Position numbers and translations under genes: made by a program
Source of the DNA: Desulfotomaculaceae bacterium
GTDB taxonomy: Bacteria; Bacillota; Desulfotomaculia; Desulfotomaculales; Pelotomaculaceae
Length of the DNA stretch: 44,031 bases
Assembly (NCBI GenBank): GCA_028696455.1
Contig: JAQVGZ010000013.1
Span: 1-44,031, forward strand
Direction of reading: 5' to 3'
Notes under the pieces: model-generated
Seen by the model: the letters and a program-made list of their open reading frames with translations, nothing else
The model's database searches: none
What the model was told of the DNA's origin: nothing
Part shown: positions 42,646-44,031 of the stretch, piece after piece
Layout: each line of letters begins with the position of its first letter
How positions within the stretch are numbered: the stretch's first letter is position 1

Positions 42646-44031
42646 TTAATAAACTTTGTTTATTTTTTGATAATTTGTTTTATTAAAAAATCTACTTGAT
42701 ACTGGTTTAAGAATTAAAGCAAGACCTATTCCGATACCCAGGGTAACCAACATGGCAGTTTGCGTATGGAAGATATAATAGAAAAGTAGGTAGGCCGTAG
42801 AAATAACAATAGACATAATCATCAATGGAAAAGCAATCTTCATATAACCAATAAAGCTAATTTGGCACCCTCTTTTTTCGGCCATACCGATAACTACCAC
42901 ATTAGCAGAGGCGCCGATGATTGTTCCGTTACCACCCAAACAGGCGCCCAATGACAATGACCACCAGATAAAGTTCAAATCAGATATTCCACCCAGGCGA
43001 CCCATATCCTGAATTAAAGGAATCATCGTGGCAACAAATGGTATATTATCCACAAAAGCAGAAGCAATTGCGGAGATCCAAAGAATCAGCATACCGGTAT
43101 TCAAAATGTTGCCGCCGGTAACATCTAAGGCCCATTTAGCTACGGCCTCAATGACCCCTACCTCTTCCAAAGCACCTACGATTATAAAAAGACCGACAAA
43201 GAAGAAGATCACCGGCCACTCCACCGCCTGCAAGGCATGCTCCGGATCATCTCTGGTGATTAGCAGCAGCAGGCTGGCGCCCGACAGGGCTATGATGGAC
43301 GACTCCAAGTGGACATATTGGTGCAGCATAAAACCAAGGATGGTCAGCCCAATAACCAACAAACACTTACGTAAGAGAGCCGCGTCTTTAATCTCCTCCC
43401 GCTCGTTTAACTCCATGATCTTGGCCTGTAATTCCGGCTGCGCATGCAGCTTTTTATGGTAAATCAACTGTATACAGAAAATAGTTAAAACATAGATTAC
43501 CACTATGACCGGCGTCAGGTTAATAACAAAATCCATGAAGCCAAGTGCAGTTGCTCCGCCAATCATGATATTAGGCGGATCACCAATTAAAGTGGCTGTG
43601 CCGCCGATATTGGAGGCTATGATCTCAGGGATCAAGAACGGCACCGGGCTGAGTTTAAGCTGCTGGGCAATAGCAAAGGTAACCGGTACAATTAAGAGCA
43701 CAGTGGTTACGTTATCCAGAAATGCAGACAAGACGGCCGTGACCAGGCTGAGGGCGACAATTATTTTCAGTGGCTCCCCTTTGGAACCCTTGGCTGCTTT
43801 CACTGCAAGGTACTCAAATACACCGGTCTGTCTGGTGATGCCCACGATTATCATCATCCCGGTCAGCAGTCCTATGGTGTTAAAGTCAACGGCATGAACG
43901 GCGTCTTCCATATGGATGATACCCAAAACCACTACAAGGCAGGCTCCCACCAAGGCAATAATGGTCCGGTGTATTTTTTCAGAGACAATGATAGCATATG
44001 TGATTAAAAAAATTGCAATGGCAGTAGTTAC
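42646..44031 (-). CDS. ArsB/NhaD-family ion transporter (5' end outside the window)
   Basis: Integral membrane transporter of the ion transporter superfamily, related to arsenite permease ArsB and Na+/H+ antiporter NhaD. It has two repeats, each with a re-entrant core: SAFLDNVTTVLLIVP with NIGGTATLIGDPPNIMIG, and SAFVDNIPFVATMIP with GGNGTIIGASANVVVIG. About ten or eleven helices are visible. The open frame continues to the last base of the window (TTAIAIFLITYAIIVSEKIHRTIIAL), so the start lies beyond it. The in-frame TTG at 43953 would cut off a conserved helix and is not the true start. Substrate not certain; 4Fe-4S and arsenic genes are absent nearby. Confidence 0.85.
   Translation of the reverse strand, partial: VTTAIAIFLITYAIIVSEKIHRTIIALVGACLVVVLGIIHMEDAVHAVDFNTIGLLTGMMIIVGITRQTGVFEYLAVKAAKGSKGEPLKIIVALSLVTAVLSAFLDNVTTVLLIVPVTFAIAQQLKLSPVPFLIPEIIASNIGGTATLIGDPPNIMIGGATALGFMDFVINLTPVIVVIYVLTIFCIQLIYHKKLHAQPELQAKIMELNEREEIKDAALLRKCLLVIGLTILGFMLHQYVHLESSIIALSGASLLLLITRDDPEHALQAVEWPVIFFFVGLFIIVGALEEVGVIEAVAKWALDVTGGNILNTGMLILWISAIASAFVDNIPFVATMIPLIQDMGRLGGISDLNFIWWSLSLGACLGGNGTIIGASANVVVIGMAEKRGCQISFIGYMKIAFPLMIMSIVISTAYLLFYYIFHTQTAMLVTLGIGIGLALILKPVSSRFFNKTNYQKINKVY

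Overview
The window looks like chromosome from a spore-forming, anaerobic, low-GC Gram-positive bacterium, most likely of the Desulfotomaculum/Pelotomaculum (Peptococcaceae) type. The evidence is a T-box in front of hisS-aspS, a 6S RNA gene directly after aspS, DnaD and a DnaI-like loader, a SleB-type spore-cortex hydrolase, a YtaF-type sporulation membrane protein, strong GGAGG ribosome sites and many TTG/GTG starts. The metabolic genes (Rnf complex, indolepyruvate:ferredoxin oxidoreductase, several acyl/aryl-CoA ligases including a benzoate-CoA ligase type, ADP-forming acyl-CoA synthetase, MetV/MetF) suggest an anaerobe that handles aromatic or fatty acids and conserves energy through ferredoxin. 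The taxonomic placement is inference from gene content.

Layout. 1-8.2 kb (minus strand): a ligase-iorA-iorB operon, followed by a second ligase and a D-2-hydroxyacid dehydrogenase. Each ligase is preceded by the same regulatory module, a sigma-54 (-24/-12) promoter with two GGTCAA-N2-TTGACC dyads upstream at conserved spacing. 8.3-15.8 kb (minus): apbE, the complete rnfCDGEAB set with a long leader, and a small GHKL ATPase. 15.9-18 kb: topoisomerase III. 18.3-23.9 kb: a molybdenum/tungsten locus made of a TrmO-FmdE fusion behind a Moco-type riboswitch and terminator, a DUF364 protein, modABC, and a divergent HTH-PBP regulator. Three 10-bp phased repeats lie over the modABC start site.

23.9-30.6 kb (plus): T-box, hisS, aspS, 6S RNA, thioredoxin, RarA-type ATPase, and an unusual P-loop/Asp23 fusion. 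30.6-33.1 kb (minus): LysM-SleB hydrolase and the helicase loader/DnaD pair. 33.3-36 kb: GAPDH (plus), then metV and metF (minus). The metF frame has no usable start codon of its own and seems to need a -1 shift from the metV frame. 36.4-36.7 kb: a tRNA-Pro, tRNA-Tyr, tRNA-Lys cluster. 36.7-40.7 kb (minus): the two subunits of an ADP-forming acyl-CoA synthetase, a small membrane ORF, and a benzoate-CoA-ligase-like gene. 40.7-44 kb: a long AT-rich gap, tRNA-Pro(GGG), ytaF, and an ArsB/NhaD-family transporter cut by the window end.

How the parts may fit together (inference): IOR oxidises aryl or other 2-oxo acids to acyl-CoA with reduced ferredoxin. Ferredoxin can feed Rnf, whose flavin subunits need ApbE, and acyl-CoA can yield ATP through the ADP-forming synthetase. 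The AMP-forming ligases and the 2-hydroxyacid dehydrogenase would connect the free acids and hydroxy acids to the same pool.
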